Below, in pieces: positions 43,490 to 52,677 of a DNA stretch of 64,000 nucleotides. Under the pieces are notes generated by a model. The model saw only the letters and a list, made by a program, of their open reading frames with translations. It did no database searches and was not told where the DNA came from. Source of the DNA: an uncultured Candidatus Melainabacteria bacterium (GTDB lineage: Bacteria > Cyanobacteriota > Vampirovibrionia > Gastranaerophilales > Gastranaerophilaceae); NCBI GenBank assembly GCA_934757155.1, contig CAKVLI010000002.1, positions 1 through 64,000 on the forward strand. Reading direction: 5' to 3'. The first letter of the stretch is position 1; each line of letters opens with the position of its first letter. The position numbers were made by a program, and so were the translations under genes.

Positions 43490-44215
43490 TCAACCAACAA
43501 TTTCTTTAACTTCGGCTGCGAGGTTCTTTGAGTCAACCTTAATGCTTGGTCCCATTGTTGTAGTCAAGTAAACTGACTTAACATAAGTACCTTTGGCAGA
43601 AGAAGGTTTTGCTCTCAAAACTGCGTCAGCTAATGTGCCGAAGTTTTTAACGAGGTCTTCGTTAGAGAACTGAACTTTACCGATAGGGCAGTGAATCATA
43701 CCCTGCTTGTCTGCTCTGAACTCAACTTTACCTGCTTTAGCATCTTTAACAGCTTTTGCAACATCTAGAGTTACAGTTCCTGTCTTAGGGTTTGGCATCA
43801 AGCCTTTAGGACCCAAAACACGACCTAATTTACCTAACATACCCATACAATCAGGTGTTGCAATAAGTGTATCAAATTCAAACCAACCGCCTGCAATCTT
43901 ATCAATGATGTCTTCTGTGCCGTAGAAATCAGCGCCTGCGTCTTTTGCTTCATTAACCTTAGGTCCTTTAGCAATAACACAAACTCTAACTTCCTTACCA
44001 AGACCTGCAGGAAGAACTACAGTTGATCTGATTTGCTGATCAGCGTGTTTAACTTCGATACCTAATCTCATGTGGCATTCAACTGTTTCGTTGAATTTTG
44101 CTACTTCTTTAGAGATTTCTTGTAATTTTGTTAATGCTTCACGTCCGCTTACCGGTTGAGTGAAATCAGCCAGCAATTCCTGAAGCTTCTTTTGTTTTTT
44201 AGTTATTTTTGACAT
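43490..44215 (-). CDS. rplA: 50S ribosomal protein L1
   Basis: 241 residues, L1-stalk protein and usually the translational repressor of its operon. Family motifs: VVLPAGLGKEVRVCVIA, ATPDCMGMLGKLGRVLGPKG, LMPNPKTGTVT and KGTYVKSVYLTTTMGPSIKV. Order secE-nusG-rplK-rplA is canonical, but rplJ-rplL do not follow; they are at 58.4-59.4 kb on the other strand. Confidence 0.97.
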   Translation of the reverse strand: MSKITKKQKKLQELLADFTQPVSGREALTKLQEISKEVAKFNETVECHMRLGIEVKHADQQIRSTVVLPAGLGKEVRVCVIAKGPKVNEAKDAGADFYGTEDIIDKIAGGWFEFDTLIATPDCMGMLGKLGRVLGPKGLMPNPKTGTVTLDVAKAVKDAKAGKVEFRADKQGMIHCPIGKVQFSNEDLVKNFGTLADAVLRAKPSSAKGTYVKSVYLTTTMGPSIKVDSKNLAAEVKEIVG

Positions 44216-44295
44216 TTTTTAATTTCCTTTCATGGTGTTAGCGGATTAATAAAATCCTTCCATTCTACTTAAATTCACCGTAAACGTTTAACCGA

Positions 44296-44727
44296 TTACG
44301 CTTCTTCTTTTACAGTTACGCCCATAGCTCTGCAAGAACCTTTAATCATGTTCACAGCAGCATCCATTGTAGTTGCGTTCAAATCGTTCATTTTGATTTT
44401 CGCAATTTCTTCTAATTGTGCGCGTGTAATTTCAGCTACTTTAGTTTTATTAGGCACTGCAGAACCTTTCGGAATATTTAATGCCTTTTTAATCAAAACC
44501 GGAGCCGGTGGTGATTTAATAACGAATGTAAAACTTCTGTCTTCGTATACATCAATGATAACAGGGATAATGTAGCCTGCTTGAGATTCAGTTTTAGCAT
44601 TGAATTGTTTACAGAAATCCATGATGTTAACACCATGTTGACCCAAAGCAGGACCAACCGGTGGTGACGGATTTGCTTTGCCGGCTTCAATCTGAAGCTT
44701 GATTTTTCCTACTACTTTTTTTGCCAT
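44296..44727 (-). CDS. rplK: 50S ribosomal protein L11
   Basis: 143 residues: KLQIEAGKANPSPPVGPALG at the N-terminus (thiostrepton/GTPase-centre binding loop), KSPPAPVLIKKA and the C-terminal rRNA-binding domain. The start at 44727 follows GAAAGGAG; upstream frame extension to 44769 is not conserved. Confidence 0.97.
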   Translation of the reverse strand: MAKKVVGKIKLQIEAGKANPSPPVGPALGQHGVNIMDFCKQFNAKTESQAGYIIPVIIDVYEDRSFTFVIKSPPAPVLIKKALNIPKGSAVPNKTKVAEITRAQLEEIAKIKMNDLNATTMDAAVNMIKGSCRAMGVTVKEEA

Positions 44728-44797
44728 TTTGTTCTCCTTTCGTGGTACAAACGGGAGATTCCCTTCCACGTTATTTTGTATTTCATTTGTTATTTAA

Positions 44798-45406
44798 TTA
44801 TAATTTTTGAATTTGCTTGTATTCCAATTCAACCGGAGTTTCACGTCCAAAGATTGAAACCATAGCTCTTAATTTAGCCTTATCAGGGTAAACTTCAGTA
44901 ATGTCACCCACGAATTCAGCAAACGGTCCGGAGATAATTCTAACTTTTTCCCCAACCTTAACATCCATTTCAACTTTCTGAGTTTGAGTAGTTGAACGGT
45001 GAATAATTTTCTTGATCTCACTTTCCTTTGCAGGAATAGGTTTTTTGGCGGAACCAACGAATTTAGTGACACCGGCAGTGTGTCTTACTACATACCAACT
45101 GTCCTCGTCCATAATCATTTCAACAAGAACGTAACCAGGGAAGATTTTTTCTTCTTTTTCCTGTTTCTTTCCGCCTTTGATTTGAGTAACTGTTTTTTGA
45201 GGAACTTCAACCCTAAAAATCTTATCAGCCATGTTCATGTATTCAATGCGTTTTTCAAGATTGCTTTTAACCTTGTTTTCGTAACCTGAATAAGTATGAA
45301 CAATATACCAACGTTTTTGGCTCTTTTTGTCGGAAGATTTTTCAGTTTCTGCTTGCTCTTCAGCAAGTTGTTCTTCATTCAAGATATTTTCGTCTTTTTC
45401 ACTCAT
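44798..45406 (-). CDS. nusG: transcription termination/antitermination protein NusG
   Basis: 202 residues. Acidic 30-residue N-terminal extension, NGN domain (KRWYIVHTYSGYENKVKSNL, YVLVEMIMDEDSWYVVRHT), then a KOW domain (VGEKVRIISGPFAEFVGDI). Binds RNA polymerase and couples it to Rho or the ribosome. Between secE and rplK as in most bacteria. Confidence 0.96.
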   Translation of the reverse strand: MSEKDENILNEEQLAEEQAETEKSSDKKSQKRWYIVHTYSGYENKVKSNLEKRIEYMNMADKIFRVEVPQKTVTQIKGGKKQEKEEKIFPGYVLVEMIMDEDSWYVVRHTAGVTKFVGSAKKPIPAKESEIKKIIHRSTTQTQKVEMDVKVGEKVRIISGPFAEFVGDITEVYPDKAKLRAMVSIFGRETPVELEYKQIQKL

Positions 45407-45435
45407 TATTCTTACCCTTTATGGTTAAATATCTA

Positions 45436-45636
45436 CTAATATTTTGACAACAGTGCATTGAAAATTATATCAACAACATAAATAAAAACAGTGAATATAA
45501 ATACAATTGCAACGACAAAAGCAGTCTCAACCACTACCTGATGTTTTTCCGGCCAAGTAATCTTGCCCCATTCAGTTTTTACGCCTTTAAAATAAGTGAC
45601 TATACTGTTTTTTACGTTTTCAAAGTTGTCGTTCAT
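45436..45636 (-). CDS. secE: preprotein translocase subunit SecE
   Basis: 66 residues with an amphipathic helix (FKGVKTEWGKITWPEKHQVV, the SecE signature) and a single C-terminal membrane helix (VAIVFIFTVFIYVVDIIFNA). Clamps the two halves of SecY. Sits between tRNA-Trp and nusG. Confidence 0.95.
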   Translation of the reverse strand: MNDNFENVKNSIVTYFKGVKTEWGKITWPEKHQVVVETAFVVAIVFIFTVFIYVVDIIFNALLSKY

Positions 45637-45657
45637 ATTTTATCCTTTTTTATAAAT

Positions 45658-45730
45658 CGCGCCCTGAAGGACTCGAACCCTCGACATCCGGTTTTGGAGA
45701 CCGACGTTCTACCAACTGAACTAAGGACGC
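45658..45730 (-). tRNA. tRNA-Trp (CCA)
   Basis: 73-nt cloverleaf on the minus strand: acceptor GCGTCCT/AGGGCGC (one G-U pair), D-arm AGTTCAGTTGGTAGAAC, anticodon loop CTCCAAA (anticodon CCA), T-loop GTTCGAGTC, discriminator G. Between rpmG and secE, the common bacterial arrangement. Confidence 0.95.
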
Positions 45731-45736
45731 AAAACC

Positions 45737-45825
45737 GTGATTAAGTGATGTCGTGATTATGTGACCAAGAACATTATAAAGCTATACCTTCTTATTCACC
45801 TATTCACTTGATCACTTGATCACTA
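45737..45825. repeat. GTGATnAAGTGA-type inverted array
   Basis: GTGATTAAGTGATGTCGTGATTATGTGA lies on one side; tandem CACTTGATCACTTGATCACT units lie on the other in reverse orientation. Together they make a long imperfect palindrome between tRNA-Trp and rpmG. (Quoted unit shown in pieces: GTGATTAAGTGA, GTGATTATGTGA.). Confidence 0.5.
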
Positions 45826-45993
45826 TTACTTAGTTTCCTTGTGAGAAGTGTGTTTCTTACAAGTAGGGCAGTATTTGTTTAATTCAAGTCTGTCCTTAGA
45901 ATTTTTTTTATTTTTAACTGTCGTGTAGTTTCTTTCTTTGCAATCTTCACAAGCAAGAACTACCATTCTGTCATTTTTACCTTTGATACCCAT
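45826..45993 (-). CDS. rpmG: 50S ribosomal protein L33
   Basis: 55 residues, zinc-ribbon form with both CxxC pairs (LACEDCKERNY and YCPTCKKHT), ending HKETK. RBS AAAGGAAG. Heads the rpmG-tRNA-Trp-secE-nusG-rplK-rplA run. Confidence 0.95.
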   Translation of the reverse strand: MGIKGKNDRMVVLACEDCKERNYTTVKNKKNSKDRLELNKYCPTCKKHTSHKETK

Positions 45994-46052
45994 CTTAGTC
46001 TTCCTTTATATTTAATTACCTGATTTTTACTATTTTTTGACCTTTTTAAAAT

Positions 46053-46073
46053 AGAATGTGATAAACACATTCT
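46053..46073. promoter_or_regulatory. palindrome upstream of rpmG
   Basis: AGAATGTG-ATAAA-CACATTCT, perfect 8-bp arms, about 60 bp before the rpmG ATG and 110 bp before glmU. No T run, so an operator is more likely than a terminator. Confidence 0.4.
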
Positions 46074-46130
46074 TCTATAAATCGGCGTATGAATTGATAT
46101 TAAAATAAACATGATTAAATTGCAAACAGT

Positions 46131-46159
46131 TTGTGAAGTTTTTTTAATTGTGTTAGAAT
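46131..46159 (+). promoter_or_regulatory. promoter of glmU
   Basis: TTGTGA (46131-46136), 17-bp spacer, extended -10 TGTTAGAAT (box 46154-46159); AGAGGAG ribosome-binding site follows. Confidence 0.65.
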
Positions 46160-46182
46160 TCAGACAAAGAGGAGAATGAATT

Positions 46183-47463
46183 ATGATTAAATCAGTGATT
46201 TTGGCAGCAGGAAAAGGTACAAGAATGAAGTCTGACAAGCCAAAAGTTTTGCATACAATTTTTGATAAAACCCTTTTGGGATATATAATTGACGCGGTTA
46301 ATAAAACGGGACTTGCTGATGAGAATTTTGTTATTGTAGGTCATCAGGCAGAGAGAATGGAAGAATTCTTGAAAAACAATTACCAAAACGCAAAACCTGT
46401 TCTCCAATCTCCGCAGCTTGGTACAGGTCACGCTGTTAGTATGGTTGTTCCGTATCTAAAAGATTTTAAAGGACAAGTAATTATATTGAACGGCGATTTG
46501 CCGCTAATCAGACCTGAAACTATTAAAGAAATTATTGAATTTCATAATTCAAATGGTTCTGATTTAACCATAATGAGCGCGATTTTTGATAATCCGACCG
46601 GTTACGGAAGAGTTATCAAAAATGAACAAGGTCACGTAGAAGCAATTATCGAAGAAAAAGACACAACTCCCGAACAGAAGGCAGTTAAGGAAATTAATGC
46701 CGGAGTTTATGTCTTAAATTGGGAAAAAATTAATCCTGCTTTTGCAGAATTAAAAAGTGACAATGCACAAGGCGAATACTATCTTACAGATATCGTTAAA
46801 TGGGCAAACAAACAAAATATGAAGGTTAAAGCCTATATTCTTAAAGATAACGAAGAATTGTTCGGAATAAATTGCAAAGCACAGCTTGCGGAAGCAACAA
46901 AGATGATGAACAGAAGGGTTATTAACAAACATCTAGAAAACGGGGTGCAGATTGTTGACCCTGAAACAACTTGGATTAGTCCTGAAACCGAAATCGGCGC
47001 CGATACAATAATTTATCCGTATTGCTATATTAACGGCAAAAATATCATCGGCAAAAACTGCAAAATCGGACCTTTTGCACATCTTCGCGGAGATGTAATT
47101 TTGGAGGACGAAGTAAAAATCGGTAACTTTGTGGAAGTCAAAAAGACAAGAATGAAATCACATACAAATGCCTGTCACCTTTCTTATATCGGAGATAGCG
47201 AAATCGGCTCAAACGTAAATATCGGAGCCGGAACGATAACAGCTAACTACAATCCGCTCACAAAAGAAAAAAGCAAAACTATTTTGGAAGACAATGTTAA
47301 AATTGGTTCAAACTCAGTTCTTGTTGCACCTGTAACAGTAAAAGAAGGCGCAAATGTGGGTGCATTGAGTGTAATTACAAAAGACATTCCAGCGTGGGCA
47401 CTTGCAATAACAAGAGCTCCGCTGAGAGTTCTTGAATGCTGGGTTAAAAAACATCTGGAATAA
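46183..47463 (+). CDS. glmU: bifunctional N-acetylglucosamine-1-phosphate uridyltransferase/glucosamine-1-phosphate acetyltransferase
   Basis: Makes UDP-GlcNAc for peptidoglycan and lipid A. 426 residues, somewhat short of the usual 450-460. N-terminal pyrophosphorylase with LAAGKGTRMKSDKPKVLH, QLGTGHAV and LNGDLPLIRPET. C-terminal left-handed beta helix (from about 240) with hexapeptide repeats, the catalytic His region CHLSYIGDSEIG and GAGTITANYNPLTKEK. Fits with the lpt genes: the cell builds a lipopolysaccharide-type outer membrane. Confidence 0.95.
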   Translation: MIKSVILAAGKGTRMKSDKPKVLHTIFDKTLLGYIIDAVNKTGLADENFVIVGHQAERMEEFLKNNYQNAKPVLQSPQLGTGHAVSMVVPYLKDFKGQVIILNGDLPLIRPETIKEIIEFHNSNGSDLTIMSAIFDNPTGYGRVIKNEQGHVEAIIEEKDTTPEQKAVKEINAGVYVLNWEKINPAFAELKSDNAQGEYYLTDIVKWANKQNMKVKAYILKDNEELFGINCKAQLAEATKMMNRRVINKHLENGVQIVDPETTWISPETEIGADTIIYPYCYINGKNIIGKNCKIGPFAHLRGDVILEDEVKIGNFVEVKKTRMKSHTNACHLSYIGDSEIGSNVNIGAGTITANYNPLTKEKSKTILEDNVKIGSNSVLVAPVTVKEGANVGALSVITKDIPAWALAITRAPLRVLECWVKKHLE

Positions 47464-47473
47464 GGGTTGAGAA

Positions 47474-48151
47474 TTAAAAACGATACTTGAACAATGTCCA
47501 GACAGCTTGAAGTCCGTCTCTCCACGTAATTTTCTTGCCCTCTGCGACAGTTCTTGCATTGTATGAAATAGGAGTTTCCATATAACGAACTCCTCTTTTG
47601 AGAACTTTTGCAGTAATTTCCGGTTCAAAATCAAATCTGTCAGATTCAATTTCGATATTTTTAATTACATCTGCGCGAAAAGCTTTGTAACATGTTTCCA
47701 TATCGGTCATGTAAACCCCATAAAGCAATCTTGTTAGCATAGAAAGGAATGTGTTTCCTAAAAAACTAAGCAGCAAAAAGTTACTTGTATTGTTTGTGTC
47801 CGCTAGTCTTGAACCATAAACGACATCGGCACAATTAGTGCGAATAAGTTCAACCAGCGGTTTATAGTCCACCGGATTATATTCCAAATCAGCATCCTGA
47901 ATAATGATGATATCTCCTGTTGCTTCCCTTAAACCAGTTCTTAGAGCTGCACCTTTACCCTTGTTTCTTGTATGGTACAGAATTTTATAAGGCAAATCTT
48001 TGTACAATTCTCTTGTGCCGTCAGTTGAGCAGTCGTCAATAAGAATAATTTCTTTTTCTAATTGAAAATCAACCGCCTCTACTCTTCTCAACAACTCTAA
48101 TAGTGAGTTTTTTTCGTTATAAACAGGTATTAAAATTGAAATTTTTTGCAT
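47474..48151 (-). CDS. family 2 glycosyltransferase (dolichol/polyprenol-phosphate sugar synthase-like)
   Basis: 225-residue GT-A enzyme without membrane helices. Nucleotide-sugar loop ILIPVYNEKNSLLELL, DDCSTDGT, and the DxD-type motif QDADLEYNP; then ETCYKAFRADV and FDFEPEITAKVLKRG, as in DPM1-type synthases. Probably loads a hexose onto a lipid carrier. Convergent with glmU (10 bp between stops). Confidence 0.88.
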   Translation of the reverse strand: MQKISILIPVYNEKNSLLELLRRVEAVDFQLEKEIILIDDCSTDGTRELYKDLPYKILYHTRNKGKGAALRTGLREATGDIIIIQDADLEYNPVDYKPLVELIRTNCADVVYGSRLADTNNTSNFLLLSFLGNTFLSMLTRLLYGVYMTDMETCYKAFRADVIKNIEIESDRFDFEPEITAKVLKRGVRYMETPISYNARTVAEGKKITWRDGLQAVWTLFKYRF

Positions 48152-48213
48152 ATCTTCGTCTTTTGTTATATTATAGTATAGTACAGAGAGTTTATATAAA
48201 CAAGAGAGAACTA

Positions 48214-49887
48214 ATGACGCTGGAAAATTTCATATATGATTCCGTAGGAGAAATTATTAGCGGAAAATTCGAACAAGTAAAAGAAGATATCGTCAAACAT
48301 AAGGAAATATATGGCGATGATACGGCTATATGTTTTGCGCTGCTTGCTTTGGGTTCGTTTGTTGATAAAAAATATGAAGATTATTATCAATTTATGAATG
48401 ACGCTCAATTCCTTGTAGAACAGTCAAAAGACAATATTACAAGGATTCTTCACGAACTTGTTTTAGGCTACGTTAGTTTCTCAGAAAAAAACAGTTCTCT
48501 TTATTCAATCAACTATAACAAAGCACGCAAATTCGCGATAAAAAGTCAAAAAACCGCGTTTTTCGAACGCTTAACTTCACTTTTAAAATGCCCGCCAATT
48601 ACTCATTTGAGTACTCACGCTCAAGTCAAGGACCCGCTTATTGCTCTTGTAAAAATCGGTCAGGCGGTTGCTGCAGAAAAAAATATTGATGTTCTCATTA
48701 AAACGATAGCAGAAGAAACAAAGGCGGCTCTTAATGCAGACAGATGTACTGTTTATCTTTATGACAAAGAAAACAACGAGCTTTATTCAAAAGTTGCGAC
48801 AGGTTTAGACGATACAAAAGAACTTAGAATTCCTGCAGATAAAGGTATTGCGGGGCATGTTGTTCAAACAGGAGAGACAATTAACATCAAAGATGCATAC
48901 AAAGACAAACGCTTTAATCCGGATGTCGACAAAAAGACCGGTTATAGAACCAAAACTATTCTTTGTATGCCGATTAAAAACTTTAACCAAGAGATTATCG
49001 GTGTATTCCAAGTTCTGAACAAGTTTGATGAAACCTTTACGATTGACGACGAGGATTTGCTTGTTGCAATAGCTTCTAGCGCAGGTATTTCTCTTGAGAA
49101 CGCTCAATTGTTCGAAAAACAGAATAAGATGATTGAGGAGCAGAAAATCATCTTTGATAGCTTTATTGAAACACTCGCATCTTCTATCGACGCAAGAGAT
49201 AAAATTACTTCAGGTCATTCAACCCGTGTAAAAATGTACGCTTCACTCATTGCAAAAGAATTCGGAATGGAAAAGAAGGATATTTATATACTAGAAAAAG
49301 CTGCAGCTTTGCACGATATAGGTAAAATCGGAATAAGGGATTCCGTTTTGCAAAAAGAGGGGAAATTGACTGCTGAAGAATACAAACACATTCAAGAACA
49401 CGTAGAAATTACTCATAACATTCTTGAGAAAATTCATATGTCAAAAGATTTCCAACAAATCACTGAAATTGCGTGTTCTCATCACGAAAAATTTGACGGA
49501 ACAGGTTATTACAGAGGTTTGAAAGGTGAAGAAATCCCTTTCGGCGGGCGTATTTTGGCTGTTTCTGACGTATTTGACGCGATTACATCGAAAAGACATT
49601 ATCGTGACAAAATGCCTATCGAAAAAGTTATCGATATCATTATGAAGGGGGCAGGAACTCACTTTGACCCATTGGTGGTTGAAAAATTCTTGGCAATTAA
49701 ATTGAGTAAAATCGTAGAGGTATTTTTAACCGAAAACCAAAGTATGGTACTCTCGGATGAGGACAAAATTACTCTGGACAAGTATAATTTACTTGATTTA
49801 TATTACTCAATCGTAAATAATTGTAGTAATATGCTGCTTCAAGTGTTTAACAAATATTATGTAGGTATAGATTTAGAACATGAATAA
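48214..49887 (+). CDS. GAF and HD-GYP domain signalling protein
   Basis: 557 residues. N-terminal helical region (1-130), GAF sensor (about 150-305, ALNADRCTVYLYDKENNELY, GIAGHVVQTGE), then an HD-GYP phosphodiesterase domain (ALHDIGKIGIRD, HHEKFDGTGYYRG). HD-GYP enzymes degrade cyclic di-GMP; the metal-binding HD and HH residues are present, but the signature GYP reads GYY, so activity is uncertain. Start at 48214: a longer frame would run into the divergent gene, and AAGAGAG lies upstream. First gene of a five-gene overlapping operon. Confidence 0.9.
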   Translation: MTLENFIYDSVGEIISGKFEQVKEDIVKHKEIYGDDTAICFALLALGSFVDKKYEDYYQFMNDAQFLVEQSKDNITRILHELVLGYVSFSEKNSSLYSINYNKARKFAIKSQKTAFFERLTSLLKCPPITHLSTHAQVKDPLIALVKIGQAVAAEKNIDVLIKTIAEETKAALNADRCTVYLYDKENNELYSKVATGLDDTKELRIPADKGIAGHVVQTGETINIKDAYKDKRFNPDVDKKTGYRTKTILCMPIKNFNQEIIGVFQVLNKFDETFTIDDEDLLVAIASSAGISLENAQLFEKQNKMIEEQKIIFDSFIETLASSIDARDKITSGHSTRVKMYASLIAKEFGMEKKDIYILEKAAALHDIGKIGIRDSVLQKEGKLTAEEYKHIQEHVEITHNILEKIHMSKDFQQITEIACSHHEKFDGTGYYRGLKGEEIPFGGRILAVSDVFDAITSKRHYRDKMPIEKVIDIIMKGAGTHFDPLVVEKFLAIKLSKIVEVFLTENQSMVLSDEDKITLDKYNLLDLYYSIVNNCSNMLLQVFNKYYVGIDLEHE

Positions 49888-51403
49888 ATTAATCAAAACA
49901 TCTTTAATATTACTTGCTTCCGCCGGTTTTATGCAATACGTGGGGGCAGCTGACGTACCTGCAAAACCAATTCAATTGAAGGCTGAGACAAATGCTGCCA
50001 ATATGGAAATGGTTATTAAAGATAATTTTATTAAAGCTAAATATGCATCTGCCGAAAACAGATTTATGCAAGGCAACGTAAAAGCAGCTCATGATGATTA
50101 CGAAGATTTGATATCAAGAGCGGTTCACGACGATTATGTTTTTCTTGCATACGGAATAAAGATGGCGGAATACGGATTTTTTGATTTAACGGATAATTTA
50201 ATTCAAAAACTTGATAACAATTTGTTCACGGAAAATTACGTACGCGATATCAAGAAATTCTATTATCCGTCAGGAATGGTTAACCGCAAAGATACAATTT
50301 ATCTTTCAGATGCTTATGCAAGTATTGTTTACAATAACCTTGCAATCGAAACTACGTCTGAGTTGATTAACAGCACGCAAGCAGCAGAAAGCGATTACAA
50401 AAACTATTTAATCGCTCTTGGTTACTACAAATCAAACAACCTGACTCCGGCATTGAAATATATTAACAATGCGATTATGGAAAACGATGTTAATATCAGC
50501 TACAAGATTTTGAAGGCTAAGATTTTAGCAGATTCTAACAAATCAAAACAAGCATTAAAGGTTTTGGCTCAGATTAAAAAAACTGATTTTACAACAGTTG
50601 ATTTTCAGGAAAAAATAAGAGCTGCGGAAGAATATGTTCAATATAAAGCTGCTAAAGAAGAGGCTTTAAAGGATTATCACCTCTCATATTACTATCATTT
50701 GCAAGAAAAAAGTTTGCTTGCGACGAAAGTTTTGCAGTCCGCAATTTTGCAGGCAAAACAGTACGCTCCGCAGATTTTTGCATTGTTAGGTAAGGTTTAT
50801 TACGATAATGACGAGCCTTTAAAAGCGCAGGAATTTGCACAAAGAGCGTATAAAGACGATAACAGAAATTATCTTGCAGCTTTGACTCTCGCGGATTTGA
50901 ATTACGATGAGAGAAAATATAACGAGGCTTTGAAATATTATAAAGTTGCAAAGAAATTATCAAAAGATTCAGAGCCTTCTGTAGGAATTGCGAAGTCTTA
51001 CTTAGCTCTTGAAAATGAAAAGAAATCTAAAAAGCTTTACGAAAAACTCTTAAAAAAGAATAAACTTGATGAAGGTGTTCTTGTCGGTTCCCTGCAAGTT
51101 TTTCCGCAAAGAGCAGACGAGTATCTTGCAAGAACAGCGTCAGTAGATATTACAAATAATGAGATCTGGTTAGGATTGGCTAACCTTGCTATCAAAGACG
51201 GCAACTACAGAATGGCTGAAACCTACCTAAACAATTCTTATTATATTGACGAAAACAACTTTAAATATTATTATTATTTAAGCTTAGTGTTGAGAGCAAA
51301 AGGGGATATTGAGAAATCTAACCAGTCATTGGTGAAATGCTCAAGACTCAATTCTGATTACGAGGCAAACATAAATCCGGGACACAGTATTTATGAAAAG
51401 TAA
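49880..51403 (+). CDS. exported TPR-repeat protein
   Basis: 507 residues. Signal peptide (NKLIKTSLILLASAGFMQYVG), then all-helical repeats; canonical TPR units are clearest at about 285-400 (YAPQIFALLGKVYYDNDEPL, YLAALTLADLNYDERKYNEA). Located in the periplasm or envelope by its signal. Starts inside the last codons of the HD-GYP gene (8-bp overlap) and overlaps the next gene, so it is expressed with them. Partner unknown. Confidence 0.85.
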   Translation: MNKLIKTSLILLASAGFMQYVGAADVPAKPIQLKAETNAANMEMVIKDNFIKAKYASAENRFMQGNVKAAHDDYEDLISRAVHDDYVFLAYGIKMAEYGFFDLTDNLIQKLDNNLFTENYVRDIKKFYYPSGMVNRKDTIYLSDAYASIVYNNLAIETTSELINSTQAAESDYKNYLIALGYYKSNNLTPALKYINNAIMENDVNISYKILKAKILADSNKSKQALKVLAQIKKTDFTTVDFQEKIRAAEEYVQYKAAKEEALKDYHLSYYYHLQEKSLLATKVLQSAILQAKQYAPQIFALLGKVYYDNDEPLKAQEFAQRAYKDDNRNYLAALTLADLNYDERKYNEALKYYKVAKKLSKDSEPSVGIAKSYLALENEKKSKKLYEKLLKKNKLDEGVLVGSLQVFPQRADEYLARTASVDITNNEIWLGLANLAIKDGNYRMAETYLNNSYYIDENNFKYYYYLSLVLRAKGDIEKSNQSLVKCSRLNSDYEANINPGHSIYEK

Positions 51404-52037
51404 TATTTTAATCGTAGAAGATCATGAACTAACAAGATTCGGGTTAAAAACAGCATTTGAGACCTGTGATTATGTTGAGCAGGTTTTTGAAGCTGAATCA
51501 GCTGAGAGAGGAATTGAAGTCACCCAAAACAACCACATTGATTTAGTCATTATGGATTTGGGGCTTCCGGGAATGGATGGAATTGAGGCTACGAGAAAAA
51601 TTAAGCAGGAAAATAAGGACATCAAAGTCGTTGTTTTAACCTCTCATAACGATGTTCAAGAAGTGCTTAATTCCTTGAAGGCAGGTACAAATGCTTATTG
51701 CTCAAAAGAAATCAATCCGAAGCGCCTGACAGAAGTTGTTCAGTCTGTTTTAGACGGAGCTTCTTGGTTTGACCCGAGTATTGCACATATTGTCTTGGAA
51801 GCAGCAGCACAAGCAGGAAAAGTAGAAGCTAAACCTGAAAAAGATTACGGTTTGACTTCTCGTGAAACACAGATTTTAAAACTTATTACGGAAGGTTACA
51901 GCAACAATGAAATTGCCAACCAGCTTTTCGTAAGTATTAATACGACAAAAGCACACGTTGCAAGTATTTTGCAAAAACTTGAAGTTGATGACAGATTGCA
52001 GGCAGCATTAAAAGCTTTGAAGGAGAAACTGGTATAA
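51393..52037 (+). CDS. NarL/LuxR-family response regulator
   Basis: 214 residues: receiver domain (ILIVEDHELTRFGLKTAF, phospho-acceptor Asp in LVIMDLGLPGMDG, switch Thr in VVLTSH, Lys in CSKE) plus a C-terminal LuxR helix-turn-helix (LTSRETQILKLITEGYSNNE). No histidine kinase is encoded nearby. Overlaps the TPR gene by 11 bp. Confidence 0.93.
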   Translation: MKSNILIVEDHELTRFGLKTAFETCDYVEQVFEAESAERGIEVTQNNHIDLVIMDLGLPGMDGIEATRKIKQENKDIKVVVLTSHNDVQEVLNSLKAGTNAYCSKEINPKRLTEVVQSVLDGASWFDPSIAHIVLEAAAQAGKVEAKPEKDYGLTSRETQILKLITEGYSNNEIANQLFVSINTTKAHVASILQKLEVDDRLQAALKALKEKLV

Positions 52038-52038
52038 A

Positions 52039-52665
52039 ATGGGCGGTGTAGCATCTATCCTAATCGTTGACGACAATCCTAAGTATCTTGCAGATGCTCT
52101 TCCTATGTATGGCTACGATATTGAAGTAGCCGAAGATGGTTTGGAAGCCTTGAAGATACTTTTTGAAGGGAATAAACACTTCGATTTAATCTTGTTAGAT
52201 GTTATGATGCCGAATATGGACGGCTGGGACACTCTGAAAGCTATCCGTAAAAACAAACAGACCGAACACATGCCTGTAATTATGATTACAGCTGTCAATG
52301 AAGAACAAAAAGTTGTTTCAGGGTTGAAAATCGGTGCAGACGATTATATTGTAAAACCATTCATTTTGCCTAATCTTTTAGCACGTATTGAAGCTGTTCT
52401 CAGACGTTCTAACTGGCAAAAAGAGGCTCAACCGAAGACTGAAAAGACATTAAACAAAGATGTAAATATTGATGCTCTTACGCCAAAAGAGAAAGAAGTT
52501 TTGGCACTTGTGGCAAAAGGTGCTAGCAATCAAGAGATTGCGGATAAGATGTGCGTTAGAGATGTTACAGTCAAAACACACCTTAACAGTATTTTTAAGA
52601 AGTTGAAAGTAACAAACAGAACTCAAGCGGTTCTGCTTGCAATGCAAATAGATTTAATCAATTAA
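52039..52665 (+). CDS. response regulator with LuxR-type DNA-binding domain
   Basis: 208 residues. The receiver is of OmpR-like wording (ILIVDDNPKYLADAL, phospho-acceptor in LILLDVMMPNMDGWD, switch Thr in VIMITA, Lys in DDYIVKPF) but is fused to a LuxR HTH (LTPKEKEVLALVAKGASNQE), a mixed architecture. Starts one nt after the previous regulator. Two adjacent LuxR-type regulators without a kinase suggest cross-talk or sequential control. Confidence 0.92.
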   Translation: MGGVASILIVDDNPKYLADALPMYGYDIEVAEDGLEALKILFEGNKHFDLILLDVMMPNMDGWDTLKAIRKNKQTEHMPVIMITAVNEEQKVVSGLKIGADDYIVKPFILPNLLARIEAVLRRSNWQKEAQPKTEKTLNKDVNIDALTPKEKEVLALVAKGASNQEIADKMCVRDVTVKTHLNSIFKKLKVTNRTQAVLLAMQIDLIN

Positions 52666-52677
52666 TAGGAGATAAAA

